64,000 nucleotides of DNA. Source: Pseudozyma flocculosa PF-1 (lineage: Eukaryota > Basidiomycota > Ustilaginomycetes > Ustilaginales > Ustilaginaceae). Both the position numbers and the translations under genes were made by a program. This document shows positions 1-10,561 of this stretch, piece by piece. Every line of letters begins with the position of its first letter. The first letter of the stretch is position 1. The stretch lies in the NCBI RefSeq assembly GCF_000417875.1, contig NW_006920871.1:479239-543238 (forward strand), read 5' to 3'. Under the pieces are notes generated by a model. It did no database searches. It was not told the DNA's origin and saw only the letters and a program-made list of their open reading frames with translations.

Positions 1-2
1 GG

Positions 3-116
3 CAAGAAGGCGAGGCGGCGGCGGCGACGGCCCAAGATGCCGATGCGACGATGGACGACGAGGTGGCGGCTGCGGGGACAGCGACGGCAGGGGAACCAGC
101 AGGGGAGACGGCTTGA
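3..116 (+). CDS. C-terminal tail of an unknown protein (partial, enters from the left)
   Basis: From base 3 a frame is open to a TGA at 114-116. It gives a 37-residue Ala/Gly/Glu/Asp-rich tail. GC falls just after the stop (TTTATTCCATGACTTATTC), which fits a 3' untranslated region. Only the low-complexity tail is visible, so no function can be given. The overlapping Arg-rich frames look like GC-rich shadows. The call rests on composition and on the stop position only. Confidence 0.35.
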   Translation, partial: QEGEAAAATAQDADATMDDEVAAAGTATAGEPAGETA

Positions 117-568
117 TTTATTCCATGACTTATTCTTGGTCGCAATCCATACATGCACAGCAGGCGTCGCAGAAGAGGCGGCGGTCGACACGACGATCTA
201 TTCAGCGGTTGATGGGATGGTGGTCTGGCGGGCCATTGCGGCGCGCCCCATGGGACCCAGGGGGGCGGACGAATCGTACGATGTGGCCACGGCGGCGGGC
301 GGCGTGGCCAAAGGCGCCGAAAAAAGGGTTGCAGCGCGGGGTCCAGCGCCCCGGAAAAAGCAGGGACGCCAGACCAGGCCAGGCAGGCCAGCAACTGGAA
401 GAAACGAAACGCACGGCCGCAAGAGAAAGGCGGCCAGTCGAAAGAGGTGTTGGTCTGGTCTGGCTTCTGGCCCCTCTCCTCGCCGTCGCCTGGCTTCCTT
501 CCGCCACTCACCCCTCCTTCGTTCTCCTCACGGCTCTCGACGCCTCTCCGACAAACGCCTCGTCGACC
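117..568. other. Intergenic region upstream of the aldehyde dehydrogenase gene
   Basis: No convincing gene. It holds the presumed 3' UTR of the left-edge gene and the promoter and leader of the aldehyde dehydrogenase. A short CAGGCCAGGCAGGCC-type cluster lies at about 374-392, a motif that recurs in other gaps of this window. I see no TATA box. Confidence 0.5.
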
Positions 569-2937
569 ATGCTGCAGTCAGAGGGTCTCGGCGCCGAGCC
601 GAGCATCCTGGCTCTGGCCCAGATCCACGTCCACGCCGCCATGGACCGCCTCGATGCCCTCCTCTTCCGCCTGCTCCCGCTCGACAACCTCGAGGCACGC
701 GTGCCCACATCGCCCTCGCTCATGCTCCTCATCTCGCTCACGGCCGTCGTGGCCGTACAGCTGGCGGCTTCGCTCAGCCGCAGCTACGAGGAGCGCGGCG
801 TCCCCATCTCGCACCCGCTGCCCGAACAGGCCCGCCCAGGCTGGGAGGGCAAGGTCCTCTCCCCGCCCCGCATCGCCTCGACTTCTCAACCCAACACCAT
901 CACCTGCTACGATCCGGCCACGGGCTACCACATCGCTGATCTGCCCGCCGACACGCCCGAGACGATCCGCCAAAAGATCCAAAAGGCCAAGGCCGCCCAG
1001 TCCGGCCAGGGCGTGCGCAACAGCGGCGCCTCGTTCTCCACACGGCGGCGGGTGCTGCGGACGCTGCAGAAGTGGGTCGTCGACCAGTCCGAGACGATTG
1101 TGCGCGTCGCCGCGCGCGATACGGGCAAGACGGCCATCGATGCGGCGTTTGGCGAGCTGCTCACGACGTGCTCCAAGATTGAGTGGACGCTGGCCAACGG
1201 CGAGCGCGTCCTGGCGCCAGAGACGCGGCCCAACAACCTCCTCCTCGCCCACAAGGTGTGCCAGGTGCACCACGAGCCACTCGGTGTCGTCGTGGCGTGT
1301 GTGTCGTGGAACTACTCTGCGCACAACGTCCTCGGCCCCATCATCGCCGCCCTCTTTGCCGGCAACGCCATCATCGTCAAGGCCTCGGAGCTCGTCGCCT
1401 GGTCGGCCACGTTTTTCATCGAGGGCGTGCGCGAGTGCCTCCGCGCCGCGGGCGCCGATCCGGAGCTGGTCCAGCTCGTCGTCTGCTTCCCGGACGCCGC
1501 AGAGGCCCTCACCACCAGCGCCGATGTCAGCCACATTACCTTTATCGGCAGCGAGGACGTCGGTCGCAAGGTGGCCGTAGCCGCCACGCGCGAGCTCACG
1601 CCCGTCACACTCGAGCTGGGCGGCAAGGACCCCGCCATCCTGCTCAAGGACGCCGACCTCAAGTACTTCCAGTCGACCTGTGAGTTTGCGCCCGCGCTTG
1701 GGCTCCATCCTCGCTGATCAGGGGGATGCGACTGCAGAGGCTCACATCCGATCCGCTCGCTGGCAATCCTCGACCCGGCACCACTCTGCCTCGACCCCAT
1801 CCCGCCTCGTGCGCCGCCTTGCAGTCATGCGATCCTGCTTCCAGGGCGCCGGCCAAAACTGCATCGGTATCGAGCGATTCATTGTCGACTCTTCGCTCGT
1901 CGCGTCGCTCGTGGCGCTGGTGCAGCCGCGCATCGAGGCGCTGCGCTGCGGAAGCTGGATGGACGAGGTACCTTTCGGCTCCCTCTCGTCGGCTTCGGTC
2001 ACTGCGGCAAAGGGACAGGTCGACTGCGGCGCGATGATCACCGATGCACGCTTTGACCGGCTCGAGTGGCTGCTCGACGACGCCGTGCAGCGGGGCGCCA
2101 AGGTCCTCGTCGGCGGTAAGCGATTCAGGCATCCCAAGTGGACCGAGGGGCACTACTTCCAGCCCACCCTCGTCGTCGACGTTACGCCGTGAGTGCCGCC
2201 CACCCCCCCTTTCCTCCCATTCGGGTCATCGACGACGGCACGCGCCGCAACGGGCTAACGTGTTCTCGTTCCCCCCGTCCGCCCCTTTCCGCCTGCGCCT
2301 CGCCCGTCTGGTCGAGCAGCGACATGCCGATAGCGCAGGAGGAGCTGTTTGCGCCCATCTTCCTCGTCCTGCCCTTCCGGAGCGGCGACATTGACGCCGC
2401 CATCAAGATTGCAAACGGGACGCGGTACGGTCTCGGCTCCTCGGTGTTCGGATCGACGGCGGGCCAGTGCCGCTACGTCGCCGCGCGCCTCGAGTGCGGC
2501 ATGGTCAATATCAACGAGTGAGTTGCTCCCCGTCTGCCCGGTCGGTTACGGTATGCGATAGACTCGGACATCCACCAACCTCATCCACCCCTCCTCTTTC
2601 CCCTCGCCTCGCCTCGCGATCCTGGTGCGCGCGACACGTACACAGCTTCGGCGTATCCTACCTCAACCAACACCTGCCCTTTGGCGGCGTCAAAAAGTCC
2701 GGGTACGGCCGCTTCGGCGGCGCAGAGGGCCTGCTCTCGCTCACCTCGCCCAAGGCCATCACCTCGGACCGCCTCTTCAGATACGTGCGCACCGGCATCC
2801 CGCCCCCCGTCGACTACCCGCTCGCCAACGGCGCCCGAGGGTGGCGCTTCGTCAATGGTCTCCTCCGCTTCGCCTACGGCGACGGCATCCTCGAGCGCGG
2901 TCGCGGTCTCGGTGGCTTGATCGGCGCTGCCCTCTAG
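569..2937 (+). CDS. MSC7: Msc7-type aldehyde dehydrogenase, membrane-anchored
   Basis: Five exons are inferred: 569-1679, 1825-1967, 2013-2188, 2320-2517 and 2646-2937. Together they give 639 codons in one frame, close to the usual length of yeast Msc7. Residues 51-69 form a hydrophobic segment likely to anchor the protein in a membrane. An aldehyde dehydrogenase domain follows: the ELGGKDPAI motif carries the general-base Glu, and GAGQNC in exon 2 carries the catalytic Cys. The C-terminal NQHLPFGGVKKSGYGRFGG block is typical of the family. The enzyme should oxidise an aldehyde with NAD(P)+; the substrate is unknown. The second intron (45 bp, 1968-2012) is a multiple of three, so keeping it would add 15 residues without a stop. 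I prefer splicing because it shortens an otherwise extra loop. The ATG at 569 is the first one that leaves a compact N-terminus. Confidence 0.88.
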
Positions 2938-3156
2938 ATCTTGGGCAAGCCCCGCCGCACATCGGTGTGCGTCCGTCGCGCCGCTGAGAGGACCGAGGTG
3001 CCGGGTGAGAGAGGACGTGGGGGAGCGATCGATGTTGGTCCAGGAGGCGGGCGTGACGTGACGAAGAGCGCTGTGACGAGGCGAATCAGAGATGGTTCAT
3101 AATGACATGCTGGCCGTTGGTGGCGTGTGTGAGAGAGTAGAGTGCGGGGACGGCCC

Positions 3157-4723
3157 TCAGGCCTTGGGCGGACGCTTCTTGACATCCTCATAGTTGACGG
3201 GCTGGATGTAGACCTTGTTCTCCGGGTTGGCACCCTGGTAGCCCTTGTGCCAGTCGTACGAAACTGGACGGTCGCGGGGCAACGACGGTGACAAGGTGAG
3301 AGGGCAGGGCGATCCATCAGCTCTCTATCGTCGCACGTCGGCGCAAGCGAGGACCCGGGCGCGCTGGAAGGGCACACTCCACTCACTTGCGTAGGCAAAG
3401 ATGGTGGCGTCGCGGTTGAACGCGATGGCCGAGATGGGGATACGGTTCGGATTGGTCTTGAACAGCTCTTTTGGCGCATTCGCCGGTCCTTTTGTCTCGA
3501 AAGCTGCAAGCCCGAAAAGGGCGGAAGAAAGGGGAGGGGGGGAGGCGGGGGGGGAGGCCGGGGGGAGGAACAATCAGCGCTGTCCCTGGGCTCTGAGCCG
3601 ACGGCGGCGACAACGACTCTGCCGAGGCGACGTCTGCAGACTGACTCACTCTTCAACCTCGTCCTGCTCTGCTTGCACCAGAAGTTGATGGATCCGTCGC
3701 CTCCGCCCGTCGCAAACGTGCCGTGCACGTTGAACGCGATGGCATTGACGGGGAAGAGGTGCGACTCGTTGCGCGGCACGTCTGGGTGGTCGGCGTGCGC
3801 GCGCCGGTGGCACTTGAAGGCAAACTTCTTGACCTTGCCGTCCTTGTCTGGTGGGTCGTGGAAGTACTGCACCGCAACGCGCCCCTCGACGCCCCCCAAA
3901 GCATAGCCGTCCCCCTCTGGTAGCGCCGCCAGCGAACGCGTCTGGTACTTGAGCGGACTTTGGTGTTCCTGCTCGGTCCGTAGAGGCAAGGAGAACGAAG
4001 AGGTGACGAAGGATGGTCAGCGATGGCTCTACGTCGGGCCGAGCCGTGCGCGGCGGGGCGGTACGGGCCGGAGCAATGATCCGATCGACTCACCGAAAGC
4101 GGAACGATCTGGCCCGACTCGTCGAGCCTGAAGGCCAGGACGCCGCGCTCGGCCATGGCGACGACGCAGATGTTGCCGCAGGTGTCCATGGCGTACGCCC
4201 TCTCTGGGAGATTGAGCATCTGCACCTGGTTGGGCTGCGGGTCGAGCTTCCAGATCTTGAGCTGCTTGTCCCAGCCGGCGGTGACGAGGACGCCTCCGCA
4301 GGCATTGAGCCACCTGACGGCTCGGATGGGCTGGTCGTGCTGTGCGACGACGGCAGGGGTGTTGGTGTTCATGTCAAAGCACCTTGCCACCTTGTCCGCG
4401 CCGGCGCTGATGACCTTTGTGCCGTCGCCGGACCAGCAGACGTCGAGGACGGGCGCCTCGTGCGTGTACTGCTGCCAGGGCGAGACGGGCTGCGGGTTGG
4501 CCTTGTCGATGCGGTAGATGCGCACGTGGTTGTCCCAGCTGGCCACGGCGAGGAAGTCTGCGGCGGGCGAGAAAGAGAGGGCGCTGATGCCGTCAGTGGG
4601 ACCGGGGGTGACCTCCTGGTCCTGCTCGCCCGTCACCTTGGCGGCGGTGGACGGTGTGGAGGTGGGCCCGGTGCGGGCGCCAAAGCCGCCGGGCGTCGCC
4701 GTGCTCGACGAGAAGAAGGACAT
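3157..4723 (-). CDS. RAE1: mRNA export factor Rae1/Gle2 (WD40 repeat protein)
   Basis: Four exons on the minus strand (4723-4094, 3968-3650, 3503-3387, 3263-3157) give 390 residues; relatives have about 370. After a Ser/Thr/Gly-rich N-terminus, WD40 repeats run through the whole protein: DGISALSFSPAADFLAVASW, VLDVCWSGDGTKVISAGADK, IRAVRWL...GWDKQLKIW, and later SINFW and SAIAFNRDATIFAYA. The segment LGGVEGRVAVQYF is a Rae1/Bub3 hallmark, and the ending SYDWHKGYQGANPENKVYIQ is typical of Rae1 rather than Bub3. Rae1 binds the GLEBS motif of a nucleoporin and takes part in mRNA export and spindle assembly. The exon 3-4 joint gives Ile where relatives usually have Ser. It faces away from the thioredoxin reductase gene's 3' end. 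Confidence 0.92.
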
Positions 4724-5528
4724 GGTGGCTGTACTGCGATCAGCTGTGCAGGTAGCGGGCGCTGCCGGGTGGTGCGGATGGGTGGAGCGCTAGTCGGCGG
4801 GCGGTCCTTGGTCGACGAGGGTCGCCAACCTGGCAGAAGACGGCTGCGCTGTCGCGACCGATGGATGGATGCGCCGGACGAGGCGCTAAGATGCCGAAAG
4901 GAGAGACTGATAGTTTTCGCCTGCCTAGTCTGGGAATGAGTCAGGTGTTAAGGTCAGTAGGTCGTTGTCGGGGAATGGCGGTGGTAATGGTGGATGAAGG
5001 TGGTCGTGGTGGAGGACGCAGGACGGCGAGACGACCAAAGGGGTCTCGACTTCTTCCGCTTGGGCGCTGGCTGGCTGGCCAGCACGAGGTTGGCCGCTGC
5101 GCTGCTGCCGCGCTCCAGCTGCTGCCAGACCAGCAGGCCGGGCCAGCCCAGCCCCCACCAACTTTTTTCCGCTCGTGCACGTGATCCGCCATTCCCCCGT
5201 CATGCTATCCTGCCTCACCCTTCCTTTAGACACCGCACCGTCGTGCTGACCTCGAGCAGCCAGCCCACACGTTGCCAGACCTGGACTGCGTGTCATGCTT
5301 CTATTTGGCGGCATTACAACGGTATCAGACGAGAAATGTGCGACGACGACGACGACCGGAGCGCTGATGGGTACAGAAGGCTAACGTGGAGAGACGCCAC
5401 GAGGCCAAGCAAACAAGGCATGCTGGAGAGATGTCGAGTCAGGTCGAGTCGAGCGTGAAAGAGTCAATCGAGGAACGGCCAGACCGCAAAGGCGGGAGGT
5501 CCAAGAAGCAACGCCGATTCGGCCACCC
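4724..5528. other. Intergenic: RAE1 promoter and 3' side of thioredoxin reductase
   Basis: About 0.8 kb, no gene supported. The RAE1 side (4724-4900) is its promoter and leader. Near 5085 there is a GGCTGGCTGGCCAGC run. A short GAC repeat at 5342-5355 lies in the 3' flank of the reductase gene. Confidence 0.5.
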
Positions 5529-7107
5529 CTACTGCTTGTCGGTGCCCGTGTAATGGTTGGCCGCGGTGGCGTCGACGGGGTCGAGCACCTCCTCCTCGGC
5601 AAGCAGGCGCTCGGCCTCGAGCGCGGCGATGCATCCGGTGCCCGCCGACGTAATCGCCTGGCGGTACTTCTTGTCTGCCACGTCACCCGCCGCAAAGACG
5701 CCCTTGACGCTCGTCTGGGCCGTGCCGGGCACAGTGACAATGTAGCCGTCCGAGTCGCAGTCGACCTGGCCCTTGACGAGCGACGTGGCGGGGATGTGGC
5801 CGATGGCGTAGAAGAGGCCGTTGGCCTCGAGGTCGCGCTCCTCGCCCGTCTTGGTGTCCTTGATGCGCAGCGAGGTCAGCAGCTCGCCGTTGCCCTTGGC
5901 CTCGGTGGGCACCGTGTTGAACATGACCGTCACCTTGGGGTGCGCCAGCAGCCTCTTGGCCATAATCTTGCTCGCGCGCAGCTCGTCGCGGCGCACCAGC
6001 ACATTGACGTGTGAGGCGTACTTGGTCAGGTACATGGCCTCTTCGGCGGCCGAGTCGCCTCCTCCAACGACGGCCAGCGGCTTGTTCCTGAAAATGGGCA
6101 CCGCTCCGTCACAGACGGCGCACGCCGAGATGCCCGACTGCCAGTAGGTCTCCTCGCCGGGGAGGTGCATCCTCTTGGCAGACGCACCGGTCGCAATGAT
6201 GAGCGTCTCGGTCAGCTCCGGGGGCTGGTCCTCATTGAACTCGCGCCAGAACTTGAAGGGGCGCGAAGAGAGGTCGACTTTGGAGATGGTCTCGGTGTGG
6301 ATCTCGGTGCCAAAGCGGACCGACTGGGCGCGGAACTTGTCCATGATTTCGGGTCCTCGGATGCCATCGGGGAAGCCGGGAAACTGTCGTGGTTAATGAA
6401 AAGAGGGACAGTCAAGGATCAGTCAGATCAGCGTCCGTCGTCCTTGCACTGGGCTCGACGCTGAGCGAGGTGCGCAGAATACTCACGTTCTCGACATCGG
6501 TCGTGGTCGTTAGCTGTCCTCCGGGAGCGAGTCCGTTGGCGAGCATGCCCTACGTTCGAAGAGGTGTGGAGGATGTTCGCGCAAGATCCGAAAGATGAAG
6601 AGCGTCAGCGGCACTGCAGATGGCAGGTAGTCATCGAGGCGGGACTGGCGCAAGACTCACCTCAAAAAGGACGGGGTCAAGGTTGGCACGGGCGAGGTAG
6701 ATGGCGGCGGTGTGGCCGGCGGGTCCACTGCCGATGATGACGACCTTGTGGACCTTCTGTCCGGCGGCGGTTCCGTTTGCAGTCATGTTGGATTGTTGGT
6801 GCTGGTGCGAGGGGGAGTGCGTGGAGAAGCTGTTGCGGGAGGCGGTCGTCGAGTCCGAGATGCTGAAAGCGCTAGCAGCCGATGCGGATGCGATGAGGCG
6901 AGTGAGCGGCTTGCGGGCAAAGGGAGCCTGGTGTCTGGCGTTGGAGCCGTGGTAGGTCGAGAAGGACGACGTCGAGATGGCCAGGGATCGCTGGGCAGAC
7001 TGCGGACGAAAGGCGGCCTTCGAAGCGGGGATCGAGGGAGGGGTCGAGGTGACGGCGCTGCGAGCAGATGACAGGAGACGGGGAGTGGCGGACCTGACGG
7101 CAAGCAT
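5529..7107 (-). CDS. TRR1: Thioredoxin reductase, with an in-frame N-terminal presequence
   Basis: Three coding exons (upper end to 6661, 6549-6487, 6383-5529). The short form starts at ATG 6786 (MTANGTAAGQKV) and has 347 residues, the usual length of the low-molecular-weight enzyme. Motifs: FAD-binding GSGPAG near the N-terminus, redox CAVC, NADPH-binding VGGGDSA, and a second FAD motif GVFAAGDVADKKYRQ. It reduces thioredoxin with NADPH. In the same frame, an upstream ATG at 7107 adds 107 residues that are rich in Ser, Ala and Arg and almost free of acidic residues, which looks like a mitochondrial presequence. The coordinates cover the long form (454 residues). Two start sites could supply both cytosol and mitochondria; this is inference. 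The reductase itself is certain. Confidence 0.93.
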
Positions 7108-8033
7108 ATAGGTGTGGAAGCTGGATGATGGTGATGCTGATGATGGAGAGGTGGAGACGAGGCCGGGGATAGAGCCACAAGCAGCTGGTGCGAAGACGGC
7201 CACACCCCAACCCGGCCCTTCCGACAGCACCGACACAGCGTGGGTGGCGCCGGTGGGTGGGCCTGCGTGTGTGTGGCCCCGCCCCGCCTCGCCTGGCTTC
7301 GCCCGCCTTCCTTGTGGGCTTCCTTCCGGCTCAGTGGCCGGTCGCCGCGGGCCCTCGGCCCTCGGCCTGATGCGAGCAAGTTCTGCCAGCCTCAGACAGA
7401 AGATCAAGCGGGCGTAGGGTTGGGCGTGATTCGTCGGCCGGCCCGCTGCCGCTGCTGCCGCGACCCTACAGTGCGCTGGCCGGCCCTTCTTGCCTGCCTT
7501 CTTGTTTCGAACGCCTGCCAACCTGACGCAAGCGCCCACCAGGCCCCTGCCTGCCTCCGTCGGCACCAAGCCTGCCTGGTGCCCGGCTTCCGAAACGCGT
7601 CCGGCTTTTTCGCTGAGCCGGTGCAGGCCAAAAAGCCAGCGGAAAGGCCTGGGCCCGGTAGGCCAAGCGGGGCAGCGTCAGGTCACGGCTCGGCGTCAAC
7701 GAGCCGACGCGCCACCGGCCATGGAGGACTCCACAAACGCCCGGAGAGACTGGTCGTTCTCCACAAACGCCCGGAGAGACTGGTCGTTGTGCCATGGTCC
7801 TGGCCATCGACGGCAGACTAGGGAGATACAGTAGAGCGAATCGAATCGCGATGAGCTCAAGCAGCGATGAATATGGGTATGCAAAGGCTTTTAGTTCCGG
7901 AGCAATGTCGAATGGCCTGGATGCTGCAGCGCCTCGGCCGGATCGACGTGACGGCGGCCGAGGATCAACAATGCTAGGTAGTTACTCTGGCCGATGGAGA
8001 GATGACCACGAACGAGGCGCTGGCTCCCGTTCT
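7108..8033. other. Intergenic: TRR1 promoter and DBP5 3' flank
   Basis: About 0.9 kb without a gene. GC-rich, with several CAGGC/GCCTG runs (7300-7560) and a perfect 30-bp direct duplication at 7729-7788. The part near 7834-7990 is less GC-rich and probably contains the DBP5 3' UTR. Confidence 0.5.
7729..7788. repeat. Perfect tandem duplication, 2 x 30 bp
   Basis: The 30-bp unit starting CTCCACAAACGCCCGGAGAG occurs twice head to tail (7729-7758, 7759-7788) with no mismatch. Its length is a multiple of three but no gene covers it. It lies about 620 bp upstream of the long-form thioredoxin reductase start. Perfect identity suggests a recent duplication. Confidence 0.95.
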
Positions 8034-10006
8034 CTACTTGGACACGGCCTTGAGGGCATCCTTGATCGTCTTCTCCATCTCCTCGACCTCGTCGGTGCCG
8101 ACGCGGGTGATCTGGCACTTGAGCGCCTTCTCAATCTGGTCCATGTAGGTCCACGACTTCTGATCGTGGACAAAGTTGATCGAGACACCCTTGCGGCCAA
8201 AGCGGCCCGTCCGTCCAATACGGTGCAGGTAGGTCTCGGCGTCGGCCTCGCCGTTGTTGGTGAGGGGCATGTCGTAGTTGATGACGAGCGTCACCTGCTG
8301 GATGTCGATGCCGCGCGCGATCACGTTGGTCGAGATGAGCACCTTGCTCTTGCCCTCGCGGAACGCGTCAATCGTGCGGTCGCGGTCCGCCGTCTCGAGC
8401 CGGCCGTGGAGCGAGTCGACCTTGTGGCCCTCGGCCGTCATCTTCTGCGCGATCCGGTCCGCCGTCTCGCGCTTGGCGCAGAAGATGATGCTCTGCCCGA
8501 TCGTGAGCAGGTTGTAGAGCTCCACCAGCACCTCGTACTTGTGGTCCTCGTTCTTGCAGTCCATGTAGAACTGCTTGATCGCCTCGACCGACAGCTCCTC
8601 CTGCTTCAACCGGATCTCGTTGGCCCCCGGGGCGAGCCGGAGCGCGAACTCGTGCACGTGGTCCGGGAACGTCGCCGAAAAGAGGACGAGCTGACACGTC
8701 TTGGGCATCGTGCTGCAGAGCGCGCAACGGGACGGGAAGGAGTAGAGGAGGGACCGGCGCGGTCAGCTCTGCAGGTGCACAGGCAGATTTGTCGAAGCGC
8801 TCCAACTCACTTCTTGACACGGATGCTCTGCTCTCCCAGACTCTGCTGGTCGAGCATGTTGTCGGCCTCGTCGAGCACAAACACCTTGATGGCGCTCGTG
8901 TCGATGCTCTTGGATTTGATCAGATCAAAAGTCTTGCCGGGCGTACCGACAATGAGCTGCGCATCGACCTTGTCGCCACGCTTGACCTCGTCAGGCAGCG
9001 AGAGCGCCGTTGTGACGTCGGTAAACTTGGACATGGTCTGCACCACCTCCATGATTTGCCGGGCAAGCTCACGAGACGCTGTTAGCGTCGTCGGGCAGGC
9101 AAGTTGGGTTCCCAGAGGGACAGATCAGCCGGCGGGACGTCTGAGCGAGGCGGTCGGACGGCGCGAACTCACGAGCGAGGACGATTGCCTGGGGCTTCTT
9201 GAGGCTGTAGTCGATCCTGGACAGCATCGTGAGGATGAAGGCGGCCGTCTTTCCGGTTCCCGACTGAGACTGGCCGATCATGTTCTTCGGCCTGCACGAG
9301 GATGTCGTGACAGGATGTCGGCCGGTGTGAGAACGGCACTGGATCCCGACCTCGGAACAGAGCCTGAACTATAGCCTCTCGTTGGCGACACTCACGGATT
9401 CTGCAGCAGCAGGGGAAGCGCCTTTTCTTGAATCTTGGACGGCTTCTGGTACTTCATAGCGTAGATGCCTTTGAGCAGGTTCTCGTGCCTGAGCGAGCGA
9501 TGGGGGACATACACAGGGCATGATGAGCAAGCCAAAGCGCGGATGGCGGACGACCGAGAGCGATCGCCAACACCCACAGTCCAAGCTCCTCGAACGACTT
9601 GACCGAGTAGAGCGGCGAGTTGGGATCGGCCTGCTGGTCAGCGAGGGTGACCTGGACGTCATGCTCAGGCTCGTGAAGGTTCGTCGCTGCTCGAGGGAGA
9701 CGGCCGTGGGATCATGACGGGTCAGCAATACGCGGAAAGGCGACGAGGGCTGAGAGCACGAGGAAGGACGGCTCACCTTGAGCCTCGGGCTTGGCGTCGT
9801 CGGCCTTCTTGGCCTCGCCTGACGGTAGCGGCGTCGTAGCATGGCGAAAGCCAGCAGCAAGCCGTCAGCATACAAGAGGATGGTGGCGCTGTAACCATAT
9901 CAGGACGCAGCTAGTCAAACTCACCCTTGGCCTCGCCCATCATGCCAGAGATGCGGTCGGCAATGTCGCTGACCTTGTCGCCGGTGGTAGCAGGTTTGTC
10001 AGCCAT
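8034..10006 (-). CDS. DBP5: DEAD-box RNA helicase Dbp5/Rat8
   Basis: An intron-rich minus-strand gene, eight coding exons by my reading, giving about 463 residues. The start is [20 protein letters not shown] (ATG 10006). DEAD-box motifs appear in order: [16 protein letters not shown] (motif I), PSRELARQ (Ia), GTPGK (Ib), VLDEADNML (II), FSATF (III), [10 protein letters not shown] (V) and [10 protein letters not shown] (VI). The N-terminal [14 protein letters not shown] block and [20 protein letters not shown] mark the Dbp5 branch rather than eIF4A. Dbp5 is activated by Gle1 and inositol hexakisphosphate at the cytoplasmic face of the pore, where it strips proteins from exported mRNA; it also helps translation termination. 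RAE1, of the same export route, lies two genes away. The stop is at 8034-8036. Confidence 0.95.
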
Positions 10007-10561
10007 CTTGGTTGGTCGGCGCTGTCAGACAGGGTGGGATGGTGCTTTCCAGCCGAGATTCCTATAAGTGGCCTGTGCTTGCGATCTCGTGGTCGAAGTC
10101 TGCTCGACGGCGTCGTAAAGAGGTCGGCGCGATGGTGTCGTAGGTGATGTTGGACGGACTCGAGAGGAACGAGAGACCAACACCTGGGCCAGCGTGGGCC
10201 TCGTCCTCTCTGCCTGCGAGCTCCAGACTGAAGCTTCGCACCCCACGCCGGCGACCGGAGCCGACTTTCTGCATCGGGTAGAAGGCAGATCGACCTCAAT
10301 CATCCCCCGATTGAAGCGACGGGGACGCGTCGCGTAGAAGGAAGCTAAGGGGCCAAAGCTCAGGGCCAGGTCGGCCTGCCTCGACCGAGGTGTTGGATGA
10401 GGGCACGGCCAGGCTGCCTTGGCTGGGCTCGCTCCACACGCATGGCAGACCAGGCCAGGCCAATCCCGACCCTGCGGCGTTCCTCTCGACCTTGACTACT
10501 TCCAACCCTGCCACGCCCGAGACCCTTGCCGCCCCTCCGACGACAGCCTTCGCATGCGACC
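10007..10561. promoter_or_regulatory. Divergent promoter between DBP5 and POL32
   Basis: 555 bp separate the two divergent start codons, so this piece must serve both genes. No clear TATA box is placed for either gene (a TATAAG at about 10072 is badly spaced for both). The POL32 leader is pyrimidine-rich. No other gene is seen. Confidence 0.5.
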
